From: an uncultured Varibaculum sp.
GTDB lineage: Bacteria > Actinomycetota > Actinomycetes > Actinomycetales > Actinomycetaceae
Direction of reading: 5' to 3'
Length of the DNA stretch: 40,465 nucleotides
Assembly (NCBI GenBank): GCA_947253735.1
Contig: CAMYAU010000002.1
Coordinates: 1 to 40,465 of the forward strand
Shown here: piece by piece, positions 32,164 through 40,465 of the stretch
Layout: each line of letters starts with the position of its first letter
Position numbering within the stretch: the first letter of the stretch is position 1
Translations under genes and position numbers: made by a program
Notes under the pieces: model-generated
Told to the model about the DNA's origin: nothing
What the model saw: the letters and a program-made list of their open reading frames with translations, nothing else
Database searches by the model: none

Positions 32164-33606
32164 ATGCGAAAATCCGTGCTTTTACCGCTAATTCTTCTGG
32201 TAGCGATGGTGATTGGTGGTGTCGGGTATGGCGTTTTGGATGCCTACAATTTAGTTCCCGGGATCCTTACCTTAGAAGATGAATCTTTAGACTTGCCAGA
32301 AACTGTGGAAATCGACCTTGCCAAGACGAGTGATGTTGATCCGCAAGGGATCAATGAACAGGCCGCTGAAATTAACGCAACCAAGGTACAGCCTCTAATT
32401 GAAAAGCTAGTTTCCCAAGCGCAGCATGGAAATCCACAACCTCAGGGGAAAAGTAATCCTCCCCAAACACCGCCTGTCAGTACAGGGGCCAGAGTTGGTG
32501 CGGTGGTTATCGATACCGCCAGCGGAAAGACTCTCGCCCAGGCTAACGAAGATCAGTTAATGACCCCTGCCTCCACAAGTAAAGTGGTAGCTGCGGCAAC
32601 TGCCTTGAAAACTCTCGGTCCTCAGTACCGTTTCACTACCTCCGCTCACCTGGCAGGAGAAAAGCTTTTCTTAAGAGCAGACGGAGACCAGCTATTATCG
32701 CCGGGGTCTGGAAATCCGGCTGCAACTGCAGGACACGCGGGGTTAGCTGATCTCGCAGCCCAAACTGCGCAAAAGCTAAAAAATAAAAAAATCACCTCGG
32801 TGCAATTGTTCTTGGACGAGAGCCCCTTCGGGGATCAAAGCCCGCTTCCAAACTGGCAAGCCCAAGGAAATGACAGTTACGAAACTAAACCCACTCCCAT
32901 TGCGATTAATAACGGATTGGCTAACCCAGAGCTGTCCTACGGGTACGTTCCCGACCCTGCGCTATCAGCGGCGGAGCAGTTCGCAGCGCGGCTAACAGAT
33001 CAGGGAATTAATGTTGCTCAGATTCAACGCGGAACTACCCCGGCTAAAGCGCAAGAAATAGGGGAAATTAAGAGTGCTCCCTTGCATGAAGTAATGCATG
33101 AAACCCTTAAAGAATCAAACAATATGTTGGCAGAAGTGCTTTGTCGCGCCTCGGCAGCTAAAGCCGGAACCGGCACGAACTTCCCCGGGGAAATAAAAAT
33201 CGCTCAAAAAGTTTTGGGTGATCTAAAACTGGAGGGTGCAGCTTTCGCTAATCATGATTGTTCGGGACTATCAACCGAAAACAAAATAAAACCGCGACTT
33301 TTAGCTGCTCTAGTCCAGCATGCTGCTCGCGGCAGTGATCCGCAGCTATATCCCCTGGTCGCTTCCCTGCCGATCGGCGCCTTGGACGGTACCCTGCATG
33401 ACCGTTATTTTCATCAAACTGGAGCCGGAAATGTGCGGGCAAAAACTGGGTCTTTGCAGACCTCACGGGCACTGACCGGTTTGGTTACCACCAAATCCGG
33501 TAGAACCCTCACTTTTTGCGTGATCGTAGATTCATTTAAAGAGGGTACGGGGGACGTTGCTCTGGGCGCTATTGATAACTTTGTAAATGGACTGGCAGGT
33601 CTGTGA
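32164..33606 (+). CDS. dacB: D-alanyl-D-alanine carboxypeptidase/endopeptidase (PBP4 type)
   Basis: About 480 residues, a class C low-molecular-weight penicillin-binding protein. One N-terminal span (KSVLLPLILLVAMVIGGVGY) anchors or exports it. The serine enzyme motifs are LMTPASTSKVVAAATAL (SxxK), the SNNMLAE motif (SxN), and GNVRAKTGSLQTSRAL (KTG). It trims stem peptides and can cut DAP cross-links in peptidoglycan. I chose ATG 32164, preceded by GAGGGGA; a GTG at 32137 with TATATT at 32123-32128 could instead give a leaderless start. It overlaps tilS by four bases (GTGA). Confidence 0.93.
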   Translation: MRKSVLLPLILLVAMVIGGVGYGVLDAYNLVPGILTLEDESLDLPETVEIDLAKTSDVDPQGINEQAAEINATKVQPLIEKLVSQAQHGNPQPQGKSNPPQTPPVSTGARVGAVVIDTASGKTLAQANEDQLMTPASTSKVVAAATALKTLGPQYRFTTSAHLAGEKLFLRADGDQLLSPGSGNPAATAGHAGLADLAAQTAQKLKNKKITSVQLFLDESPFGDQSPLPNWQAQGNDSYETKPTPIAINNGLANPELSYGYVPDPALSAAEQFAARLTDQGINVAQIQRGTTPAKAQEIGEIKSAPLHEVMHETLKESNNMLAEVLCRASAAKAGTGTNFPGEIKIAQKVLGDLKLEGAAFANHDCSGLSTENKIKPRLLAALVQHAARGSDPQLYPLVASLPIGALDGTLHDRYFHQTGAGNVRAKTGSLQTSRALTGLVTTKSGRTLTFCVIVDSFKEGTGDVALGAIDNFVNGLAGL

Positions 33607-34688
33607 CCAGGCAACCGCGCGGCGCCCGAGGACGGATAGAAAGAGCCGTTCTCGCACAGCTGAAACGGCTAGAAAAAATCCATCCGGAGGCAACCTTGTT
33701 GGTAGCCTGCTCCGGCGGTGCCGATTCTCTCGCCCTGGCTGCCGCACTTGCTCGCCTGGCGCCGGTCCGCGCCTTTAAATTGGCTGCTGCCACCGTTGAC
33801 CATGGTTGGCGAGCAGAATCCGGGATACAGGCACTAAAAGTGCAAGAACTACTTGTGACCTTGGGTTATAGGCAGGTTGAGGTATTAACGCTTTCATCTG
33901 GGCAAACTGCGGGCAGCGGAAAGGAAGGGGATGCCCGTAAAGGACGTTATCTAGCTCTAGAGAAAGTGGCCAGTAGGTATGGATCCTTGGGGGAGAATGT
34001 TTTTATTCTTTTGGGGCACACCCGTGATGACCAGGCAGAATCAGTATTGCTGGGATTGATTCGTGGCAGTGGGGCGCGCTCGATTGCAGGAATGCGCAGC
34101 TGGGATAAGGGCGGTGGAGAGCAAAGCGCTCGACGTGCCGGTTATTTACGACCGCTCCTGGAACTCCCCCGCCGCGATACTATTGCCGCCTGCCGCGAAT
34201 GGGATCTACCTTATATCGATGATCCTTCCAATTATCCCGATGGCCCGGTTAAAGCTGCTGATGGCAGTGCCTTGCGTCGATCTGCTTTGCGTCACCAGGC
34301 CTTACCTGTTCTTGAAGAAGCCTTGGGGGTAGATCCGCGGCCCGCCCTCGCTCGTACCGCCGCCCTGTTACAAGCAGATCTAGATGCCCTCGACGATTTA
34401 GCCACTACTTGGTTTGAGCAGATCAAACGGTCAGAACCCGGCGGGGTGAGATTGGAAACCAAAGCGCTCATTTCTCAGCCGCCGGCAATCCGCAAGCGAG
34501 TATGGCGACTGGCGGCGCTGAAAGCTGGGACAAGGGCCTCTGACCTGCGTAAAGTGCAATTAGATGCCATTGATGTTTTGATTACTGCGCGTAGGGGAAC
34601 CGGTCCGATCCAGCTGCCCGGAAAAGTTAACTGCACCCGGTTAGCAGGAACCTACGAACTTATCTTTCGCATGCAATCGAGAGGATAG
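33603..34688 (+). CDS. tilS: tRNA(Ile)-lysidine synthase
   Basis: The 361-residue enzyme adds lysine to C34 of tRNA-Ile(CAU) so that it reads AUA, an essential step in most bacteria. The PP-loop is clear: LLVACSGGADSLALAAALAR. ATVDHGWRAES and LGHTRDDQAESVLLGLIRGS follow, with SIAGMR. The C-terminal portion is short, as in actinobacterial forms. The GTG start overlaps the dacB stop (GTGA), so translation is coupled. hpt follows ten bases downstream. Confidence 0.94.
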   Translation: MTRQPRGARGRIERAVLAQLKRLEKIHPEATLLVACSGGADSLALAAALARLAPVRAFKLAAATVDHGWRAESGIQALKVQELLVTLGYRQVEVLTLSSGQTAGSGKEGDARKGRYLALEKVASRYGSLGENVFILLGHTRDDQAESVLLGLIRGSGARSIAGMRSWDKGGGEQSARRAGYLRPLLELPRRDTIAACREWDLPYIDDPSNYPDGPVKAADGSALRRSALRHQALPVLEEALGVDPRPALARTAALLQADLDALDDLATTWFEQIKRSEPGGVRLETKALISQPPAIRKRVWRLAALKAGTRASDLRKVQLDAIDVLITARRGTGPIQLPGKVNCTRLAGTYELIFRMQSRG

Positions 34689-34697
34689 ACTGGAAAA

Positions 34698-35249
34698 ATG
34701 GACGCAAATGATATGGGCGATGCACTGGAGCGAGTGCTAATCAGTGAGCAACAGATCGCGGACAAACTACAAGAAATTGCCACCCAAATTGACCGCGACT
34801 ATCGAGGACGAGAAATTCTGCTGGTGGGAGTGTTAAAAGGGGCAACTATGGTGATGGCTGATCTGGCGCGCCTGATTCACACTCCCCTGGAAATCGATTG
34901 GATGGCGGTTTCCTCCTATGGGGCCTCCACCAAGTCCTCTGGGGTGGTGCGAATTCTAAAAGACCTCGACTCTGACCTAACTGGCAGAGACGTACTGATC
35001 GTAGAGGACGTGATTGATTCCGGCCTGACTTTGGATTGGCTGGTACGCAACCTTTCTTCTCGGGGTGCGGCCTCGGTAGAAATTGCCGCATTATTGCGTA
35101 AACCAGAGGCTGCGAAAGTTGAGGTTGACGTGAAATATGTGGGGTTCGATATCCCCGATGAGTTCGTAGTGGGATACGGATTGGATTATGCGCAAAGATA
35201 TCGCAATCTGCCTTTCGTGGGTACTTTGGCGCCCCACGTCTATCAATAG
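34698..35249 (+). CDS. hpt: Hypoxanthine phosphoribosyltransferase
   Basis: The 183-residue enzyme salvages hypoxanthine and guanine to IMP and GMP with PRPP. Features are ILLVGVLKGATMVMADLARL, YGASTKSSGVVRILKDLDSD and the PRPP-binding loop VLIVEDVIDSGLTLDWL. YVGFDIPDEFVVGYGLDYAQ closes the active site, and the C-terminus is typical. tilS-hpt-ftsH is the standard order in Gram-positive bacteria. The ribosome binding site is weak; ATG 34713 is an alternative start. Confidence 0.96.
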   Translation: MDANDMGDALERVLISEQQIADKLQEIATQIDRDYRGREILLVGVLKGATMVMADLARLIHTPLEIDWMAVSSYGASTKSSGVVRILKDLDSDLTGRDVLIVEDVIDSGLTLDWLVRNLSSRGAASVEIAALLRKPEAAKVEVDVKYVGFDIPDEFVVGYGLDYAQRYRNLPFVGTLAPHVYQ

Positions 35250-35374
35250 AGTGGCAGCTAGATTAAGACTTCGGCTGGAAAAATAGGGAAGATCGTGTCT
35301 GTTCTGAAAAGATAAAATTCGGCTGAGGGTGACCAAAATAAGCAATTAGCGGGCAAAGCGTTTAGGCTTGTTTC

Positions 35375-35397
35375 TATAAATAACGCCGCCACGCGGC
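35375..35397 (+). promoter_or_regulatory. Probable ftsH promoter -10 and leader hairpin
   Basis: TATAAA (35375-35380) lies about 46 bases upstream of the ftsH ATG. A small hairpin GCCGC/GCGGC (35385-35397) would stand at the very 5' end of the transcript. No -35 match is clear. The 176-base spacer has no gene. Confidence 0.4.
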
Positions 35398-35425
35398 ACC
35401 GGCTAACAGGGTATGAAACCGATAA

Positions 35426-37423
35426 ATGGCTAAAAAGAAAAAAGAGAATCAGAAGTTTTGGCTCAAATGGGGAATCCCAGCGATCCTGGTGATCATTGTG
35501 TTATGGGCGATTTCCCTATTAATGGCGCCCACCATTGTTGATACCTCCGAGGGAATCGCGCTACTAAAAGGGAAAACCGTTGAGCGGGCGATAGTCAATG
35601 ATGGCACCCAACAGGTAAAGCTAGAGCTATCGAAGAAGTACACGCCGAAAAACTTGGGGAAAGATACCCAGATAGTCCCGCAAAGGGCGACTAAAGAAGT
35701 CACGTTTACCTTTGTGCAGCCCCAAGCGGAGCAGATAAATAAACTGATCCAAGATGGGAACCTGAAGAAAGGGTACAACTCGATTTTCCCCACTGGTTCC
35801 TGGTGGTCAGCGCTTTTACAGATGATGCTTCCACTGCTTCTATTCTTCGCTCTCATCTGGTGGGCAATGTCCCGCATGCAGGGCGGCGGAATGATGGGAT
35901 TTGGAAAATCCAAATTCAAAAAGTTTGATGCCTCCGCACCCAAGATCACCTTTGCCGATGTGGCGGGAGCCGATGAGGCAGTAGAGGAACTACGCGAAAT
36001 TCAAGAATTCTTGGCTAACCCGGCCAAGTTCCACAACCTGGGTGCTCGGATCCCGAAGGGCGTGCTGTTGTGCGGTCCTCCGGGAACTGGTAAAACTTTG
36101 TTGGCCAAGGCGGTGGCTGGGGAAGCGAAGGTTCCCTTCTTTACCCTGTCTGGATCGGAATTTGTTGAAATGTTCGTAGGGGTAGGTGCTTCGCGCGTGC
36201 GCGATTTATTCGGGCAAGCGAAGGAATCTGCGCCCGCCATTGTGTTCGTTGATGAGATCGATGCGGTAGGGCGTCACCGCGGTACCGGCATGGGCGGGGG
36301 TAACGATGAACGCGAACAGACCTTAAACCAGCTGCTGGTAGAGATGGATGGGTTCGACGAGAACACCAACGTGATCTTGATTGCCGCCACCAACCGGCCG
36401 GATGTGCTCGATCCGGCGCTGCTACGCCCGGGACGATTTGACCGGCAGATAAACGTGGATGCGCCGGATATTAAGGGGCGGAAAGCGATTTTGCAGGTGC
36501 ACGCCAAGGGCAAGCCGATGACCACCGATGTGGATCTAGAACAGATTGCGAAACGTACTCCCGGCTTCACCGGTGCCGACCTGGAAAATGTGCTTAACGA
36601 GGCGGCTTTGCTTACTGCTCGTTCCAACGCGGACCTGATCGATATGCGCGCAGTTGATGAGGCTATCGACCGGGTAATTGCTGGACCGCAAAGACGTACT
36701 CGGGTGATGAATGACCACGACAAGTTGGTCACTGCCTATCACGAGGGTGGGCATGCCCTTTGCGCTGCTGCCTTGCGCTATACCGATCCGGTTACCAAGG
36801 TGACGATTTTGCCGCGCGGGCGCGCCCTGGGATACACCATGGTGATGCCGACTGAGGATCGCTATTCGCAGACCCGTAACCAGTTGCTGGATGACCTGGT
36901 CTATTCTATGGGAGGACGGGTTGCCGAAGAGCTGGTCTTCCAGGATCCTTCCACAGGTGCCTCTAACGATATTGAAAAGGCCACCGCTACTGCCCGCCGT
37001 CTGGTAACCGATTTTGGGATGTCCGATAAGGTAGGGACGGTCAAGCTGGGTAAGGAAGATAGCGAACCTTTCCTGGGACGCGACGGCATTTCCAGTCGAA
37101 ACTACTCAGAGAAAATAGCGGGGATTATTGACGAGGAAGTTCGTAACTTCCTTGACAGTGCTAATCGTGAGGCGTGGGAAATTCTTACCCGTAACCGCAG
37201 TATCCTGGACGATCTTGCCGCTCGGCTGATTGAAAAGGAAACCTTGCTGGAAGAAGAACTGAGCGAGATTTTCGCGCCGGTGAAAAAACAGGATGAACGG
37301 GTCGTTTGGTCCTATGGAAAAGAGGGGGCAGTGCCCGGGGCGGTTTTCGGTAACCCGATATCAGGCTCCCCGGCCCCAACCACTGCTCCAATTCCCGATA
37401 ATCTAGCTGTAGAAGGCGAATAA
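35426..37423 (+). CDS. ftsH: ATP-dependent zinc metalloprotease FtsH
   Basis: The 665-residue hexameric inner-membrane protease degrades misfolded or regulatory membrane and soluble proteins. Two membrane spans flank a short extracytoplasmic region (about residues 15-35 and 130-147). The AAA domain has Walker A GPPGTGKT from about residue 217, Walker B IVFVDEIDAVGRHRG and the second-region homology motif AATNRPDVLDPALLRPGRFD. The zinc site is HEGGH (His439, Glu440, His443) with a downstream acidic ligand in LLDDLVYSMGGRVAEE. The ribosome binding site is weak. folE follows three bases after the stop, so translation may be coupled. Confidence 0.97.
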   Translation: MAKKKKENQKFWLKWGIPAILVIIVLWAISLLMAPTIVDTSEGIALLKGKTVERAIVNDGTQQVKLELSKKYTPKNLGKDTQIVPQRATKEVTFTFVQPQAEQINKLIQDGNLKKGYNSIFPTGSWWSALLQMMLPLLLFFALIWWAMSRMQGGGMMGFGKSKFKKFDASAPKITFADVAGADEAVEELREIQEFLANPAKFHNLGARIPKGVLLCGPPGTGKTLLAKAVAGEAKVPFFTLSGSEFVEMFVGVGASRVRDLFGQAKESAPAIVFVDEIDAVGRHRGTGMGGGNDEREQTLNQLLVEMDGFDENTNVILIAATNRPDVLDPALLRPGRFDRQINVDAPDIKGRKAILQVHAKGKPMTTDVDLEQIAKRTPGFTGADLENVLNEAALLTARSNADLIDMRAVDEAIDRVIAGPQRRTRVMNDHDKLVTAYHEGGHALCAAALRYTDPVTKVTILPRGRALGYTMVMPTEDRYSQTRNQLLDDLVYSMGGRVAEELVFQDPSTGASNDIEKATATARRLVTDFGMSDKVGTVKLGKEDSEPFLGRDGISSRNYSEKIAGIIDEEVRNFLDSANREAWEILTRNRSILDDLAARLIEKETLLEEELSEIFAPVKKQDERVVWSYGKEGAVPGAVFGNPISGSPAPTTAPIPDNLAVEGE

Positions 37424-37426
37424 CTA

Positions 37427-37993
37427 GTGGGTTACAACCAAGCTGGAGTGGAAAAGGCGATTCGCGATTTGCTCATCGCGATCGGTGAGGATCCAGATCG
37501 GGAAGGACTGCAGGAAACCCCGGAACGGATGGGTAGAGCCTGGAAAGAAGTAATTTCTGGGATGCACACGGATCCGGCCGTGCCTCTAGAAAAACAGTTT
37601 CACGTGGACGATGAGGAAATGGTGATGGTGCGGGGGATTCCTTTCTATTCCCTATGCGAACATCACCTGTTGCCGTTTTTCGGGGTGGCGCATGTGGCCT
37701 ATATTCCCCGAGATGGTCGGATTACAGGCCTTTCTAAACTGGCGCGGGTAGTAGAGGGATTCTCTCACCGCCTACAGGTTCAAGAACGCTTAACTGCGCA
37801 GATAGCTGATGCATTAATGGAAAAGCTGGATCCGCAGGGAGCGGCAGTTGTTATTGAAGGCGAGCATCTTTGTATGTCCATGCGAGGTATTAAGAAGCCA
37901 GGGGCACGTACTACTACCTCGGCGCTGCGGGGGGTCATGCGTTCCGATCCCCGCTCCCGGGCGGAAGTACTTTCCCTAATCCGTGGAAACTAG
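37427..37993 (+). CDS. folE: GTP cyclohydrolase I
   Basis: The 188-residue enzyme converts GTP to 7,8-dihydroneopterin triphosphate, the first step of folate synthesis. Features are DREGLQETPERMGRAWKE, the zinc-binding YSLCEHHLLPFFGVAHVAYI (Cys and His ligands), and RITGLSKLARVVEGFSHRLQ. The second Cys ligand is in GEHLCMSMRGIKKPG. The GTG start lies three bases after the ftsH stop. A 98-base gap separates it from folP, without a clear terminator. Confidence 0.97.
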   Translation: MGYNQAGVEKAIRDLLIAIGEDPDREGLQETPERMGRAWKEVISGMHTDPAVPLEKQFHVDDEEMVMVRGIPFYSLCEHHLLPFFGVAHVAYIPRDGRITGLSKLARVVEGFSHRLQVQERLTAQIADALMEKLDPQGAAVVIEGEHLCMSMRGIKKPGARTTTSALRGVMRSDPRSRAEVLSLIRGN

Positions 37994-38091
37994 TTCCTCG
38001 CGAGTGCTTTTCCAGGGTTTAAGCGGGGAGAAATGTTGTTTTTATCTGCCTCCGGACCCAAAGGGTGTTTAATGCCGGGTAGGCTAGAATC

Positions 38092-38976
38092 ATGAAGATT
38101 CCGGAGATTCCTGGCTTTTTGGCGCCGGGGCGCACCAAAGTTATGGGGATAATTAACGTCACTCCAGATTCTTTCTCTGATGGTGGGCAGTGGTTTAACC
38201 CTGAAAAAGCGATTGCTCACGCCCTGGAGTTAGAAGCAGCGGGCGCAGATATCCTCGATATCGGAGGCGAATCCACCCGGCCAGGAGCCCAGTCCCTTAG
38301 CCCCGCCCAAGAGCAAGAACGCGTATTGCCAGTGATACGCGGTTATTTGCAAGAATCCGGCAATCCTCTTCCTATTTCTTTGGATACCGTCAATGCAGAA
38401 ACCGCTGAAGTTGGTATAGCAGCCGGGGTACAGATCATTAACGATATTTCCGGGGGAACCCTCGATTCGCAGATGCTGACGGTGGTGGCAAAAACCGACG
38501 CCTACTACATATGTCAACACATGCGGGGTAACCCCACAACTATGGATAGCCTCTGTGACTACGGCGGGGACGTGACCGGCGGAGTGTGCCAGGGCTTAAA
38601 AGAACGCATACAGGCTTGCGAAAAAGCCGGAGTTAATCTGCAGCGTCTGATCTTAGATCCCGGTTTAGGGTTCGCAAAAACCGCGCAGCAGTCCTGGGAA
38701 CTGCTAGGTAACCTAGAACAGCTGACCAAGCTGGGGTACCCACTGCTAATCGGAGCCTCCCGGAAACGTTTCTTAGAGATGGCAGTTCCAGCTTGCTGGG
38801 AAAATAATCTCCCCGCAGGGCTTCAGCCGGGAGCTGGACGGCGTGAAGACGCTACCACCGCGGTGAGTGCCCTTTGCGCGCAGGATGGAGTTTGGGCAGT
38901 TCGAGTACATAACGTTGCCTCCTCGGCTAGTGCGGTCGCAGCCGGGCAACTGTGGAGGGAAGCAAAATGTCGCTAA
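38092..38976 (+). CDS. folP: Dihydropteroate synthase
   Basis: The 294-residue TIM-barrel enzyme joins pterin pyrophosphate and p-aminobenzoate to give dihydropteroate; it is the sulphonamide target. Signatures are KVMGIINVTPDSFSDGGQWF and DILDIGGESTRPGAQ, plus IINDISGGTLD, LILDPGLGFAKTAQQSWELL and GASRKRFLEMAV. AVRVHNVASSASAVAA is at the end. The stop overlaps the FolB-FolK start by ten bases, so the genes are coupled. Confidence 0.97.
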   Translation: MKIPEIPGFLAPGRTKVMGIINVTPDSFSDGGQWFNPEKAIAHALELEAAGADILDIGGESTRPGAQSLSPAQEQERVLPVIRGYLQESGNPLPISLDTVNAETAEVGIAAGVQIINDISGGTLDSQMLTVVAKTDAYYICQHMRGNPTTMDSLCDYGGDVTGGVCQGLKERIQACEKAGVNLQRLILDPGLGFAKTAQQSWELLGNLEQLTKLGYPLLIGASRKRFLEMAVPACWENNLPAGLQPGAGRREDATTAVSALCAQDGVWAVRVHNVASSASAVAAGQLWREAKCR

Positions 38977-40465
38977 ACGAAGACGAAATCACTAAGCGTT
39001 TGCAATACCTTGACCACATTAGTTTGGTGGGGATTGAAGAGCACGGACTGCATGGGATGCTCGATCATGAACGCCAAGAGGGTCAACTATTTCTTGTTGA
39101 TGCCGATATTTACTTAGATCTGCAGGCCGCAGGGGATAGCGATCAGATTGAAGATACCGTGGATTATTCGCGGGTGTCGGCCCTGATTAGTCGAATTATT
39201 ACTGGCCCGCCTAGTGACCTCTTAGAAAATGTGGCTACCCAGATCGCCGAAGAAACTCTAAAACTGGCAAACGTACAGGCAGTACGGATTTGTGTGCATA
39301 AACCTCAGGCGCCCCTGGGGCTGGAAAAAGAGGATGTAGCGGTAACCATTTGGCGCGGCCTTCAGAATCTAGTTTCAGAGGAAGAAGTATCTTTGGAAGA
39401 AACCGCGCCCCTTTCTCTGGCCGAGATAGCAGCGGAGGATGCGCTAGAAGCTAGCGAAAGAGCCTCAGAAAAAGGGGAAAGCACTCTGGAACAGACCCCG
39501 GATTCCCCACGGCAAGTGGTGGTAGCGATGGGTGGAAACCTGGGCGAGGTCTGTGATACGTTCCGCGAAGTAATCGCGGAGTTGTCGCAAACCAGTGGGG
39601 TAGGAGTCGTAGAGGTGTCGCCCCTGGTGCGTACAGCGCCGGTACTCGGTGAAGAACAGGAAGAGCAACCAGACTACTTAAATGCGGTAGTAATCTTGTC
39701 AACCATGTTGTCCCCTCTGGAACTATTGCAGGTATTACAAAATCTTGAGGACAAGCACGGCCGGGTGCGAAGCGAGCATTGGGGGGCGCGTACTCTAGAT
39801 TTGGATATTATTGATTATCAAGGTGTTACCAGCGAGGATGAGCGGTTAACTCTTCCGCATCCGCGGGCAAGTAAACGTGCCTTTGTGCTTTTGCCCTGGT
39901 CACTAGTGGCCCCTACGGCGGAACTTTCCGGAGTAGGTGAAGTGGTAGTGTTGGCGGACTACGCTCCGGATCGGGATGGGGTCAAAGAGATCTACCCAGA
40001 TTGGGTAGGTAGCAGACATTCGCACACAGAAGCAGGTACCGGAGCTATTCCTTTGCCGCGCTGGTCGGCAGTTTCTAGGCCGCAGGTTGCTCCGCGGGTG
40101 CTAGATGATGCCCGGGAGTTGCATCCTACCGGAGAAATCTCGCAGGTGGATAAGGTTAGTTCGCTGCTTCCCGCAAGTGTCGAGGAAGAGCGTTCTCCGC
40201 AGGTTCCCCCGCTTCCGGTTCCTCCGGCTAAATCTCCGGTACCCACCCCTCCGGTCTCTTCCCGGCCCCTGCCGCGGCTCAATAATCATCATCCCCAAGC
40301 AGCAGTGGTGTTAGATGAGGAACCAGTAGAAATACCTGGGAAACAGGAAACGATAGCGTTAAAACCTAAGAAAAAGAGCCTTTGGCAGCGGATTAAAGCT
40401 TTCTTCGTAGGGGATACAGTGGATCCCAAGCAATTTATGTCGGACTTTGTGCAGATAGACAACCC
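38967..40465 (+). CDS. folB-folK: Bifunctional FolB-FolK fusion with C-terminal extension (3' end outside window)
   Basis: No stop occurs from ATG 38967 to the right edge, giving at least 499 residues. Residues about 15-135 are dihydroneopterin aldolase: ISLVGIEEHGLHGMLDHER, DTVDYSRVSALI, PSDLLENVATQIAEETL. After an acidic linker (about 135-185), FolK (pterin pyrophosphokinase) follows: VVVAMGGNLGEVCDTFREVI, LEDKHGRVRSEHWGARTLD then LDII, and TLPHPRASKRAFVLLPW. Together they cover two successive steps between FolE and FolP. Beyond FolK comes a ~145-residue tail, Pro/Ser-rich and then basic (KPKKKSLWQRIKAFFVGDTV), that I do not recognise. GGAGGGA precedes the ATG. Confidence 0.9.
   Translation, partial: MSLNEDEITKRLQYLDHISLVGIEEHGLHGMLDHERQEGQLFLVDADIYLDLQAAGDSDQIEDTVDYSRVSALISRIITGPPSDLLENVATQIAEETLKLANVQAVRICVHKPQAPLGLEKEDVAVTIWRGLQNLVSEEEVSLEETAPLSLAEIAAEDALEASERASEKGESTLEQTPDSPRQVVVAMGGNLGEVCDTFREVIAELSQTSGVGVVEVSPLVRTAPVLGEEQEEQPDYLNAVVILSTMLSPLELLQVLQNLEDKHGRVRSEHWGARTLDLDIIDYQGVTSEDERLTLPHPRASKRAFVLLPWSLVAPTAELSGVGEVVVLADYAPDRDGVKEIYPDWVGSRHSHTEAGTGAIPLPRWSAVSRPQVAPRVLDDARELHPTGEISQVDKVSSLLPASVEEERSPQVPPLPVPPAKSPVPTPPVSSRPLPRLNNHHPQAAVVLDEEPVEIPGKQETIALKPKKKSLWQRIKAFFVGDTVDPKQFMSDFVQIDN

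Noticed and set aside
1..40465. CRISPR array or prophage
   Set aside because: No regularly spaced repeats of 25-40 bases and no phage structural, integrase or lysis genes were seen.

Overview
This window comes from an actinobacterial chromosome, most likely from the family Actinomycetaceae. Three things point there: tRNA-Trp-secE-nusG-rplK-rplA in the order usual for actinobacteria, the block dacB-tilS-hpt-ftsH-folE-folP-folB/folK that actinobacteria keep together, and PiT/DUF47, SorC, YesL and NlpC/P60 proteins of actinobacterial type. Base composition looks moderate by eye (around 50-55% GC), which with the gene content would suit a Varibaculum/Actinomyces-like host-associated species. The genus is a guess. 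I see no phage, insertion sequence, CRISPR array or rRNA, and nearly all of the window is ordinary chromosomal sequence.

Layout. (1) 1-2494: the C-terminal part of a LuxR-type response regulator, a glycerophosphodiester phosphodiesterase, and convergent murB. (2) 2504-6090: a SorC-family regulator divergent from glpF-glpK, with repeated operator-like boxes between them. (3) 6091-6505: a gene-poor gap holding two nearly perfect long hairpins and one possible 33-residue small ORF. (4) 6506-13086, minus strand: a galacto-N-biose/lacto-N-biose (GNB/LNB) module made of lnpA (GH112 phosphorylase), a sugar nucleotidyltransferase, a lipoprotein solute-binding protein and two permeases. (5) 13152-15873, minus: a two-component system preceded by a small membrane protein. 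(6) 15967-17184, minus: a class I aminotransferase. (7) 17394-20122, plus: tRNA-Trp, secE, nusG, rplK, rplA and a terminator. (8) 20401-22564, minus: DUF47 protein, PiT phosphate transporter and a septum-formation-type lipoprotein. (9) 23034-24059, plus: a secreted or anchored hemagglutinin-like protein, followed by a strongly structured intergenic stretch that may encode a small RNA. (10) 24503-29637, minus: a second sugar ABC importer with its LacI regulator and a YesL-like protein, with a perfect 22-bp LacI-type operator upstream. (11) 29896-32039, minus: an NlpC/P60 wall hydrolase and inorganic pyrophosphatase. (12) 32164-40465, plus: dacB, tilS, hpt, ftsH, folE, folP and a FolB-FolK fusion running off the right edge.

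How the genes work together. Glycerol would enter through GlpF and be trapped by GlpK under SorC control, and the GDPD at the left could feed glycerol-3-phosphate into the same pool. The GNB/LNB module would import the mucin and milk-glycan disaccharide and split it with phosphate to galactose-1-phosphate and the N-acetylhexosamine. The adjacent nucleotidyltransferase may activate the sugar phosphate in place of the galT/nahK genes found in bifidobacterial clusters, which are absent here. Neither ABC importer has its own ATPase gene, so both probably share one encoded elsewhere. The right end combines peptidoglycan trimming, tRNA-Ile modification, purine salvage, membrane proteolysis and four steps of folate synthesis.

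No clear-cut new system is present. The best leads are the GNB/LNB module with its unusual nucleotidyltransferase, the structured RNA candidate at 24120-24273, the SorC operator set, the TAACA repeats before the NlpC/P60 gene, and the extended FolB-FolK fusion.
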